Shown here one piece after another: positions 56,181 to 64,000 of a stretch of 64,000 nucleotides of DNA. The first letter of the stretch is position 1. Every line of letters begins with the position of its first letter. A program made the translations under genes and the position numbers. The DNA lies in contig NZ_PVXQ01000003.1 in NCBI RefSeq assembly GCF_002995745.1, positions 94,747 to 158,746 of the forward strand, in the 5' to 3' direction. The notes below the pieces were generated by a model that saw only the letters and a program-made list of their open reading frames with translations, had not been told where the DNA came from and searched no databases. This DNA comes from Clostridium vincentii. GTDB taxonomy: Bacteria > Bacillota > Clostridia > Clostridiales > Clostridiaceae.

Positions 56181-57341
56181 ATGAAGAAACTTTCTATTTT
56201 AGGTGCAACGGGTTCAATAGGAATGCAAACCCTTGATGTACTAAGAAAATCACCAGGAGAATTTGAACTGTTAGGAGTTACAGCAAACTCTTCCGTTGAA
56301 AAAATGAAAGATATAATTACGGAATTTAACCCTAAATATTTAGCTATGATGAATACAGAAAGTGCAAAAGAAATTGAATGTTTTTGTAGGGAAAAGCAAT
56401 TTAATATAAAAGTTTATTCTGGTATGGCCGGGTTGATAAAAATTGCTACCCTGGAAGAAATTAATATAGCTCTAATAGCTGTTGTTGGAATGATTGGACT
56501 CAAACCTACAATGGCTGCAATAGAAGCAAATAAGGACATTGCTTTAGCTAATAAAGAGACATTAGTAGTCGCTGGGGAAATTGTCATGAAGAGGGCTTGT
56601 GAAAAGGGTGTCAAAATACTGCCTGTAGATTCAGAGCACAGTGCGATATTTCAAGCTTTACAAGGAAATGATATTAAATCATTGAAAAAAATAATATTAA
56701 CGGCCTCAGGAGGTCCATTTAGAGGAAAAAGCGCAAAAGAACTTGAAAATATTTCAGTTGATGAAGCTTTAAATCACCCTAACTGGAGTATGGGAAATAA
56801 AATAACAATAGATTCAGCTACCTTAATGAATAAAGGCCTAGAGGTAATTGAAGCACATTTTTTATTTAATTGTGATTATGATAATATTCAAGTTTTAGTA
56901 CACCCTGAAAGTATAATACACTCAATGGTTGAATATAAAGACTCAAGTATTATTGCACAATTAGGATCTGCAGATATGAGATTACCAATACAATATGCTT
57001 TAAATTATACTTGCAGAAAAAATGAAATAGCAAAGTCTATAGATTTTTATGAAATATCACAACTGAATTTTGAGAAGCCTAATACAGATGTATTTAGATG
57101 TCTAAAATTAGCTTTTAAAGCTGGCACTCGAGGTGGGGTCATGCCTGCAATTATGAATGCTGCAAATGAAGTAGCTGTAGATCTCTTTTTAAATAAAAAA
57201 ATTCAATTTTTAGAAATATCTCATATAATCGAAGATGCTATGGTAAACTTTGAAGAACATATGAATACAGAATTGACTATTGATAATGTAATTAATATAG
57301 ATAATAAAGTTAGAGAATATGTTTTAAATAAAAATAGCTAG
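56181..57341 (+). CDS. dxr: 1-deoxy-D-xylulose 5-phosphate reductoisomerase
   Basis: First committed step of the MEP isoprenoid pathway. In 386 residues: NADPH site LGATGSIGMQTLDVL, LANKETLVVAGE, metal site PVDSEHSAIFQ, LTASGGPFRG and NKGLEVIEAHFLF. AGGAGG precedes the ATG. It sits with uppS and ispG, so three isoprenoid genes share this cluster. Confidence 0.97.
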   Translation: MKKLSILGATGSIGMQTLDVLRKSPGEFELLGVTANSSVEKMKDIITEFNPKYLAMMNTESAKEIECFCREKQFNIKVYSGMAGLIKIATLEEINIALIAVVGMIGLKPTMAAIEANKDIALANKETLVVAGEIVMKRACEKGVKILPVDSEHSAIFQALQGNDIKSLKKIILTASGGPFRGKSAKELENISVDEALNHPNWSMGNKITIDSATLMNKGLEVIEAHFLFNCDYDNIQVLVHPESIIHSMVEYKDSSIIAQLGSADMRLPIQYALNYTCRKNEIAKSIDFYEISQLNFEKPNTDVFRCLKLAFKAGTRGGVMPAIMNAANEVAVDLFLNKKIQFLEISHIIEDAMVNFEEHMNTELTIDNVINIDNKVREYVLNKNS

Positions 57342-57352
57342 GAGGGAAAAGT

Positions 57353-58411
57353 TTGTATTATATTTTAGGTATACTTGCAATTGGAGTAATGATAATAATC
57401 CATGAACTAGGTCATTATATACTGGCTAAGATAAATGGAGTAAAGGTGTTGGAATTTGCTATAGGCTTTGGGCCTAAAATAATTTCACATCAAGGAAAGG
57501 AAACTTTGTTTTCCATAGGCTTATTACCTATAGGTGGATATGTAAATATGCTCGGGTCTATTGATTATGACAGTAAAGATGATGATAAAGACGATGATAA
57601 GCAGATAGAAGAAGAACCAGAGGATAGATATTTTAAAAATAAATCTCCACTTCAAAGATTTTCAATTATTATAGCAGGACCTCTTATGAATATCCTTTTA
57701 TCTATAGTTTTATTTAGTGCATTTTATACTCATTTTGGCTTTGCAGATACAACATTAAGCCAGGTGCAGGAAGAAAGTGCTGCCCAGGAGATTGGACTTG
57801 CGGTTGGAGATAAAATAACAGGGATAAATGATGGCAAAGTCTTCACTGTGGATGATGTTAATATTGAAATTGGATTATCAAAGGGTGAAACTATGAATAT
57901 CGAATTTGAGAGAGATGGAAATAAGGTTGAAAAATCCATTACTCCTAAGTACAACGAGGAACAGGAAAAATATATGTTAGGTGTTGTTTTTAGTGTTGTT
58001 GAGAATCCTAGTTTTGGAGCTGGATTTAAGCATAGTTTAAATGAAACAGCAACAATTGTAACTAATAACTATAAGGTTATAGCAAACCTTCTACAAGGAA
58101 AAGGAAATTTGAAAACTGATCTTGGTGGTCCTGTTGCGATACTTCAGATTTCGTCAAGTGCTGCAAAGGCAGGTATATGGAACCTCACATATTTAATTGC
58201 AGTTATGTCAGCTGGGCTTGGAATAGTTAATCTTTTACCTCTTCCAGTACTAGATGGAGGAAATTGCATATTAATTTTAATTGAATTAATAACAAGAAGA
58301 AAAGTTCCAGATAAAATAGTTGGAGTGTTAAACACTATAGGATTTATATTCTTATTTGGAGTAATGATATTAGTAACGGTTAAAGATATATTATTCCCAA
58401 TGAACTTTTAG
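57353..58411 (+). CDS. rseP: Site-2 intramembrane metalloprotease RseP/RasP
   Basis: Cleaves membrane-anchored regulators such as anti-sigma factors. Zinc motif HELGH in IIIHELGHYILAK (membrane helix 1), a PDZ domain (about 120-205), and the third metal ligand region LPLPVLDGGNCILILIE (LDG). 352 residues. An acidic, Asp/Lys-rich loop (about 65-85) is unusual. TTG start 7 bases after AGGAGGG. Confidence 0.95.
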   Translation: MYYILGILAIGVMIIIHELGHYILAKINGVKVLEFAIGFGPKIISHQGKETLFSIGLLPIGGYVNMLGSIDYDSKDDDKDDDKQIEEEPEDRYFKNKSPLQRFSIIIAGPLMNILLSIVLFSAFYTHFGFADTTLSQVQEESAAQEIGLAVGDKITGINDGKVFTVDDVNIEIGLSKGETMNIEFERDGNKVEKSITPKYNEEQEKYMLGVVFSVVENPSFGAGFKHSLNETATIVTNNYKVIANLLQGKGNLKTDLGGPVAILQISSSAAKAGIWNLTYLIAVMSAGLGIVNLLPLPVLDGGNCILILIELITRRKVPDKIVGVLNTIGFIFLFGVMILVTVKDILFPMNF

Positions 58412-58423
58412 GAGTGAATAACA

Positions 58424-59473
58424 ATGGATAGAAAAGAAACTATATTAGTTAAGGTTAAAAACGTCTTAATAGGTGGTAAGACCCCTGTAACTATACAATC
58501 TATGACGAATACAGATACGAGAGATTCGGAAGCAACTTTAATGCAAATAAGAACTCTTTATAACGCAGGTTGTGAAATAATTAGATGTGCAGTGCCCGAT
58601 ATGGAGGCTGCTGACGCCTTAAAAATAATAACAAGTCAGTCACCTATTCCAGTAGTTGCTGATATTCATTTTGATTACAAATTAGCATTAAAGGCTATAG
58701 AAAATGGAGTTGATGCACTGAGGATAAATCCTGGAAATATAGGGAGCAAAGAAAAAGTAAAAATGGTAGTTGAGGCGGCGTCGGAAAAGAAAATTCCCAT
58801 TAGGATAGGTGTTAATTCAGGATCTCTAGAAAAAGATATTTTAGAAAGAGATGGTAAACCTACAGCAGAGGGGCTCGTGGAAAGTGCTTTAAGACATGTA
58901 AAAATTCTTGAAGAATTAGATTTTTATGATATAGTAATTTCCATAAAGTCTTCTAATGTAGCTATGATGATAGAGGCTTATAGGCTCATGAGTGTAAAGT
59001 GTAATTATCCACTTCATTTAGGAGTTACTGAGGCCGGAACAAAGTTTAAAGGAACTATAAAATCGAGTGTAGGAATAGGAACATTACTTGCAGAAGGAAT
59101 TGGAGATACTATACGCGTATCTTTAACAAGTGATCCTATTGAAGAAATTAAGGTGGCTAAGGAAATTTTAAAGGCTGTTGGACTTAGAAAAGACGGATTA
59201 GAGTTCATTTCTTGTCCTACTTGTGGAAGAACTCAAATAAATTTAATAAAAATAGCTGAAGAGGTCGAGAGAAGGATCGAGGGGCTTAATAAAAACATAA
59301 AGATTGCTGTCATGGGATGTGTTGTAAATGGTCCTGGTGAAGCTCGAGAAGCTGATATTGGAATTGCTGGAGGTAAAGGTGAAGGCATAATTTTCAAAAA
59401 AGGTGTAATAATTAAAAAAGTTAAAGAAGAGGAATTAGTTTCAGAATTAATGAAGGAAATTGAAGCTTTATAA
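58424..59473 (+). CDS. ispG: 4-hydroxy-3-methylbut-2-enyl diphosphate synthase
   Basis: [4Fe-4S] enzyme of the MEP pathway. In 349 residues: TIM-barrel N-terminal part ([35 protein letters not shown]) and C-terminal cluster domain with SCPTCGRT and [22 protein letters not shown] site before the ATG. Last gene before a terminator. Confidence 0.97.
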   Translation: MDRKETILVKVKNVLIGGKTPVTIQSMTNTDTRDSEATLMQIRTLYNAGCEIIRCAVPDMEAADALKIITSQSPIPVVADIHFDYKLALKAIENGVDALRINPGNIGSKEKVKMVVEAASEKKIPIRIGVNSGSLEKDILERDGKPTAEGLVESALRHVKILEELDFYDIVISIKSSNVAMMIEAYRLMSVKCNYPLHLGVTEAGTKFKGTIKSSVGIGTLLAEGIGDTIRVSLTSDPIEEIKVAKEILKAVGLRKDGLEFISCPTCGRTQINLIKIAEEVERRIEGLNKNIKIAVMGCVVNGPGEAREADIGIAGGKGEGIIFKKGVIIKKVKEEELVSELMKEIEAL

Positions 59474-59498
59474 AAGGTGGCTAGTCCACCTTTTTTAT
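59472..59498 (+). terminator. Intrinsic terminator after ispG
   Basis: AAAAGGTGG CTAGT CCACCTTTT then TT, overlapping the stop codon. Confidence 0.9.
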
Positions 59499-59553
59499 TT
59501 TAAAATTAAAACTATTTATATAACAACTATTAAAGATATTAAGGAGGGATACT

Positions 59554-62500
59554 TTGAGTACAGATTTTATAAAAAAACTTAGAATGGAGCTTAAAAAAAA
59601 TGAATCTTTAGAAGATAAAGAACTTAAGCTTATTCGATTTCAGTTTTTAAAAAAGAGTAATCTCCTTAAAATAATAGTAAGAGCACAGGAATCTTTAAAT
59701 AAAGAAGAAGAAAGTTTTATAAAAAACACAGTTTTAAAAGAATTAGGATTAAATATAGATGTAGAGATATTATGCTATAAGGATGTTTGTAATCTTTCTA
59801 CAGAGGAAATAGTAAATAAGTATTGGCTTGATATTACTCAAGAGATAGTTAAAAAAAATCCTCTTGCAAAGGAAGTGTTAAATTCAAAGCATAGGAGCAT
59901 AGTAAATAATAAAGTAATAATAGGATATGGCTCAGAGGCTTTGGTTAATCATTTAAAGACTAAGAAGGTTGAAGAGAAGATATCAGAGAAGATAAAAGAT
60001 ATATTTAATACACAAATAAAAATTGAATTAAGTTTTGATGTTTCTCTAGAGGAAAGTAACTATGAAGAGGCAAAACTTAAAGAAAATAAAAAAATGCTTA
60101 AGAATGCTTTTGAAGGAAGATCGGTTTCTAAGGATGATACAGGATCAAGGGAAAAGAGTAAATCTAAGGAGCAACCTAAATATCAAAAGCAAAGTTATAA
60201 AAGAGAGCCTAAGGGCGAGAATACTATTTATGGTAGAAATATCAGCTTAGAAGCAACTGACATTAATAAAATAGATGAGACTTCAGGTTATGTTGCTGTT
60301 ATAGGTGAAATATTTAAAACTGAAATTTTAGAAACAAGAACAGGGAAAATCATCTTAACCTTTTTTATTACTGATTATACAAGTTCAATTGCAGTAAAAT
60401 GCTTTTTAAAGCTTAATGAAAAGGATGAGGTTTTGGACAACGTTAAAAAGGGACTCTATTGTAAGGTTAGAGGGGAAGCTGTTTTTGATAGTTATGCAAA
60501 AGAAGTTGTATTAATGGGTAGAGATATAGTTAAAATGAAAAAGATTGAAAGAATGGATGGCGCTCAAGAGAAAAGGATTGAACTACATTTACATACAACT
60601 ATGAGTAGTATGGATGGTATGACCTCAGCAGGCAAACTAATTGAACAAGCTGCAAAGTGGGGACATGAGGCTATAGCGATTACAGATCATGGGGTAGTTC
60701 AGGCATTTCCAGAAGCTCAAACAACTGCAAAAAGAAATAATATTAAGATTTTATATGGGGTAGAGGCTTACTTAGTAGATAATGGAGTTCCTATGGTCCT
60801 AAATGAGAAAGGAAATACCTTAAAAGATACATATGTTATATTTGACTTAGAAACAACAGGTTTTTCTTCGAAAAATCATAAGATTATAGAAATTGGAGCA
60901 GTTAAAATTAGAAATGGTGAAGTTATAGAAAGATTTAGTGAGTTTGTTAATCCAAAGGTTAGAATACCCTATAAGATTACCGAATTAACTACCATTACAG
61001 ATGATATGGTTCGCGATTCTGAAACAATAGAAATGATTTTACCTACCTTTATGGAATTTTGCAAAGATAGCGTTTTAGTTGCTCACAATGCTCCCTTTGA
61101 TGTTGGGTTTATTAAAAAGAATTGCAAGGATGTGGGTTTAGACTTTGATTTCTCTATAATGGATACAATACCTCTTGCAAGATTTGCATATCCAGAACTT
61201 AAAAGGGTTAAATTAAATATTGTAGCAAAGCATTTAGGTGTGGAGCTTAATAGTCATCATAGAGCTATTGATGATGCTAAATGTGCTTGCGATATTCTTT
61301 TAAAGTGTTTTGAAAAGATCGAAGAGGAAATGGATATTCACGATTTAGATACTTTAAATAAAAAATATTTAAGTAATATTGATATAAAAAAACAACCAAG
61401 TTATCATACGATAATTTTTGCGAAGACACAAAAAGGTCTAAAGAATTTATATAAATTAATTTCTGAATCGCATCTAAATTATTTTAGTAAGTCTCCAAGA
61501 ATTCCTAAAACAAAACTTGTAGAATTGAGGGAAGGGCTTATTATTGGGTCAGCATGTGAAGCAGGTCAACTATTTAGGGCTATTCTAGATGGAAGATCTG
61601 ATGAAGAACTTAAGGGAATAATTGATTTTTATGATTATTTAGAAATACAACCTGTAGGAAATAATCAGTTTTTAATAGAAAAGGGATCAGTCAAGGATGT
61701 AGATGAGATTAGGGATATAAATATGAGAATATATAATTTAGGCAAAGCTTGTAATAAGGCTACTGTTGCTACTGGCGATGTTCATTTTTTGAATCCGGAA
61801 GATGCAGAGTTTAGAAAAATTATTATGGCGGGAAAGGGATTCTCAGATTCAGATAATCAACCTCCTCTTTACTTTAAGACAACTGATGAAATGCTTAGGG
61901 AATTTTCCTACCTTGGTGAGGAAAAAGCAAGAGAGGTTGTTATAAAAAATCCTAAAATTATATCAGATAGCTTTGAATTTATTAAGCCTATTCCTGATGA
62001 AACATATGTTCCGAAAATTGAAGGCGCAGAGGATGATATTAGAAATATGACTATGAATAAGGTCCATTCTATTTATGGAGATCCACTTCCAGAGGTTGTT
62101 CAAAAAAGATTAGATAAGGAATTAAATTCAATAATAAATAATGGATATGCTGTTCTTTATTTAATTGCACAAAAATTAGTGGCAAAGTCTCTTAGTGATG
62201 GTTATCTAGTAGGTTCGAGAGGATCTGTTGGTTCTTCATTCGTTGCAAATATGTCAGATATTACAGAAGTTAATGGATTGCCACCTCATTATGTTTGTCC
62301 TAATTGCAAAAATTCAGAGTTCTTTACTGATGGATCTGTAAGTTCAGGGGCAGATTTGCCAGACAAAAATTGTCCAAAGTGCGGAACTAAATATATAAGA
62401 GATGGACATGATATTCCCTTTGAAACTTTTTTGGGCTTTGAAGGCGATAAGGAGCCTGATATTGACCTTAATTTCTCTGGAGATAACCAAGGTGATATAC

Positions 62501-63876
62501 ATAGATACACTGAGGTTTTATTTGGAGAAGGTTATGTATTTAAAGCGGGAACAATAGGAACAATAGCAGAGAAAACTGCATATGGATATGTAAAAAAATA
62601 TTTAGATTCTAGAAGTATGACAGTATCCGGCGCGGAAATAGAACGATTAACTCTAGGTTGTACTGGTATTAAAAGAACAACTGGTCAACATCCTGGTGGG
62701 ATTATGGTTGTTCCCAGCGACAATGATATTCACAATTTTACTCCTGTTCAGCATCCGGCAGATGATAGTGAGTCAGATGTTAAGACAACACATTTTGATT
62801 ATCATTCAATTTCTGGTAGACTGCTAAAGCTTGATATACTAGGTCATGATGATCCGACTGTACTTAGAATGCTTCAGGATTTAACTGGTCTTGATCCGAC
62901 GACAATACCACTAAATGATGAGAAGGTAATATCTTTATTTACATCACCAAAAGCATTAGGAGTTACTAAAGAGGATATCCATTGTGAGGTAGGTTCCTAT
63001 GGATTACCTGAGTTTGGAACAAAATTTGTTCGAGGCATGCTTGTAGATACTCAGCCAAAGAGTTTCGCTGATTTGGTTAGAATATCAGGACTTTCACATG
63101 GGACTGATGTTTGGCTTAATAATGCACAATATTATATAAAAGAAGGGCTTACAACGCTTAAGGATTGCATAGCAACTAGGGATGATATTATGGTTTATCT
63201 AATGCACAAGGAATTAGAACCAAAGCTTTCTTTTACAATAATGGAGAAAGTAAGAAAAGGTAAGGGGCTTACAGATGAAGATGAAAAAGAAATGAAAGCC
63301 CATAGTGTTCCTGACTGGTATATAGATTCATGCAAAAAGATAAAGTACATGTTTCCAAAAGGTCATGCTGTTGCTTATGTAATGATGGCAGTTAGAATTG
63401 CTTATTTTAAGGTATATTATCCCTTAGCATATTATGCAACATATTTTACTGTGCGAGCAGATGATTTTGATGCTGAACTAATATGTAAAGGAGAAGGGGC
63501 TATTTATCATAATCTTCAGGAACTATATGAAATAGGAAATGCTGCGTCTGTTAAGGAAAAAGGTTTAACAACAGCCTTAGAACTTTCCTTTGAGATGATC
63601 AAAAGAGGGTTTGAATTTTTAAAAGTCGATCTTTATGAATCTGATGCAACAAAGTTTAAGATTGAAGGAAATTCACTAAGACCTCCTATTAATGCACTTG
63701 TCGGTGTTGGTGACAATGCAGCTAAATCAATTATCAATGCAAGACAAGATGGGGAGTTTATATCAAAGGAAGATTTAAGGCGCAGGGCTAAAATCACAAA
63801 AACAGCTATAGAAACTATGACCCAACATGGATGCTTAGATGGGATGTCTGATACTAATCAACTGTCTTTATTCTAG
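59554..63876 (+). CDS. polC: DNA polymerase III PolC-type alpha subunit
   Basis: Replicative polymerase of low-GC Gram-positives, with built-in proofreading. In 1440 residues: N-terminal domains, OB fold (about 235-330), and PHP domain start [11 protein letters not shown] (about 346). The inserted DEDDh 3'-5' exonuclease has FDLETTG (about 430) and HRAIDDA. The PHP remainder and a zinc ribbon ([10 protein letters not shown]...CPKCG) follow. The polymerase catalytic Asp pair is in [10 protein letters not shown] (about 969), with RTTGQHPGG after it. TTG start 8 bases after AAGGAGGG. Confidence 0.97.
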   Translation: MSTDFIKKLRMELKKNESLEDKELKLIRFQFLKKSNLLKIIVRAQESLNKEEESFIKNTVLKELGLNIDVEILCYKDVCNLSTEEIVNKYWLDITQEIVKKNPLAKEVLNSKHRSIVNNKVIIGYGSEALVNHLKTKKVEEKISEKIKDIFNTQIKIELSFDVSLEESNYEEAKLKENKKMLKNAFEGRSVSKDDTGSREKSKSKEQPKYQKQSYKREPKGENTIYGRNISLEATDINKIDETSGYVAVIGEIFKTEILETRTGKIILTFFITDYTSSIAVKCFLKLNEKDEVLDNVKKGLYCKVRGEAVFDSYAKEVVLMGRDIVKMKKIERMDGAQEKRIELHLHTTMSSMDGMTSAGKLIEQAAKWGHEAIAITDHGVVQAFPEAQTTAKRNNIKILYGVEAYLVDNGVPMVLNEKGNTLKDTYVIFDLETTGFSSKNHKIIEIGAVKIRNGEVIERFSEFVNPKVRIPYKITELTTITDDMVRDSETIEMILPTFMEFCKDSVLVAHNAPFDVGFIKKNCKDVGLDFDFSIMDTIPLARFAYPELKRVKLNIVAKHLGVELNSHHRAIDDAKCACDILLKCFEKIEEEMDIHDLDTLNKKYLSNIDIKKQPSYHTIIFAKTQKGLKNLYKLISESHLNYFSKSPRIPKTKLVELREGLIIGSACEAGQLFRAILDGRSDEELKGIIDFYDYLEIQPVGNNQFLIEKGSVKDVDEIRDINMRIYNLGKACNKATVATGDVHFLNPEDAEFRKIIMAGKGFSDSDNQPPLYFKTTDEMLREFSYLGEEKAREVVIKNPKIISDSFEFIKPIPDETYVPKIEGAEDDIRNMTMNKVHSIYGDPLPEVVQKRLDKELNSIINNGYAVLYLIAQKLVAKSLSDGYLVGSRGSVGSSFVANMSDITEVNGLPPHYVCPNCKNSEFFTDGSVSSGADLPDKNCPKCGTKYIRDGHDIPFETFLGFEGDKEPDIDLNFSGDNQGDIHRYTEVLFGEGYVFKAGTIGTIAEKTAYGYVKKYLDSRSMTVSGAEIERLTLGCTGIKRTTGQHPGGIMVVPSDNDIHNFTPVQHPADDSESDVKTTHFDYHSISGRLLKLDILGHDDPTVLRMLQDLTGLDPTTIPLNDEKVISLFTSPKALGVTKEDIHCEVGSYGLPEFGTKFVRGMLVDTQPKSFADLVRISGLSHGTDVWLNNAQYYIKEGLTTLKDCIATRDDIMVYLMHKELEPKLSFTIMEKVRKGKGLTDEDEKEMKAHSVPDWYIDSCKKIKYMFPKGHAVAYVMMAVRIAYFKVYYPLAYYATYFTVRADDFDAELICKGEGAIYHNLQELYEIGNAASVKEKGLTTALELSFEMIKRGFEFLKVDLYESDATKFKIEGNSLRPPINALVGVGDNAAKSIINARQDGEFISKEDLRRRAKITKTAIETMTQHGCLDGMSDTNQLSLF

Positions 63877-63907
63877 TTAGAGTATAATTTTAGTAGGCAA
63901 AGGTAGC

Positions 63908-63938
63908 AAAAAAATAAAGGAGATGTAAAAACATCTCC
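63908..63938 (-). terminator. Minus-strand terminator at the right edge
   Basis: Read on the minus strand: GGAGATGT TTTT ACATCTCC followed by TTTATTTTTTT. It would end a minus-strand gene entering from the right. Confidence 0.75.
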
Positions 63939-63957
63939 CCAATACATAAATTATCCA

Positions 63958-64000
63958 TTATAATTTTATTGCTAAGATAAAAAGAATGGAGTTGGATTTA
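63958..64000 (-). CDS. Possible 3' end of a minus-strand gene
   Basis: On the minus strand a frame enters from the window edge and reads ...KSNSILFILAIKL then TAA, 20 bases before a good terminator. Only 13 codons are visible, so the product cannot be named. The terminator position is the main support. Confidence 0.4.
   Translation of the reverse strand, partial: KSNSILFILAIKL

Overview
The window is AT-rich, densely packed, Gram-positive DNA with strong Shine-Dalgarno sites, many TTG/GTG starts and sporulation genes (spoVM, ylbJ). Gene content and order (priA-def-fmt, prpC-prkC-rsgA-rpe-thiN-spoVM-rpmB, smc-ftsY-ylxM-ffh-rpsP, rpsB-tsf-pyrH-frr-uppS-cdsA-dxr-rseP-ispG-polC) point to an anaerobic spore former of the Clostridium sensu stricto type. 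No rRNA, tRNA, CRISPR array or complete transposon was seen.

Layout. 1-10.4 kb: priA 3' part, def, fmt, a membrane Zn-peptidase, rsmB, rlmN, the phosphatase/kinase pair prpC-prkC, rsgA, rpe, thiN. 10.5-19.3 kb: tiny spoVM, rpmB on the minus strand, an Asp23-family gene with a fakA-like kinase, recG, rsmD-coaD, a coiled-coil protein, then ylbJ and tmcAL on the minus strand. 19.4-25.7 kb: pta-ackA, yceD-rpmF-plsX-acpP, rnc and an Elp3-like radical SAM gene. 25.7-33.4 kb: an accessory insertion in the otherwise conserved rnc-smc neighbourhood. It holds a phage-replisome-organizer-like gene, a frameshifted and decayed gene, a Bce-type two-component/ABC detoxification module, a fragment resembling the start of histidyl-tRNA synthetase, a PadR/DUF2812 pair with a palindromic operator, and a 30-residue membrane peptide. 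33.4-64 kb: smc through polC, covering chromosome structure, protein targeting, ribosome assembly, tRNA/rRNA modification, DNA uptake (comM, dprA), topA, codY, translation factors, and lipid and isoprenoid synthesis.

The genes form short operons joined by read-through, with many intrinsic terminators between them, even inside the translation-related clusters (rpsB|tsf|pyrH, frr|uppS, khpA|rimM, rplS|rbgA).

I did not find a clear undescribed multi-gene system. The most interesting signals are at RNA level. A roughly 21-bp hairpin fills the rnc leader just before its ribosome binding site and could be an RNase III autoregulatory target. Three genes (yceD, khpA, topA) have an inverted repeat between their strong Shine-Dalgarno and their start codon. 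A 24-bp perfect palindrome overlaps the rsmD promoter. Two gene remnants lie in the accessory island.
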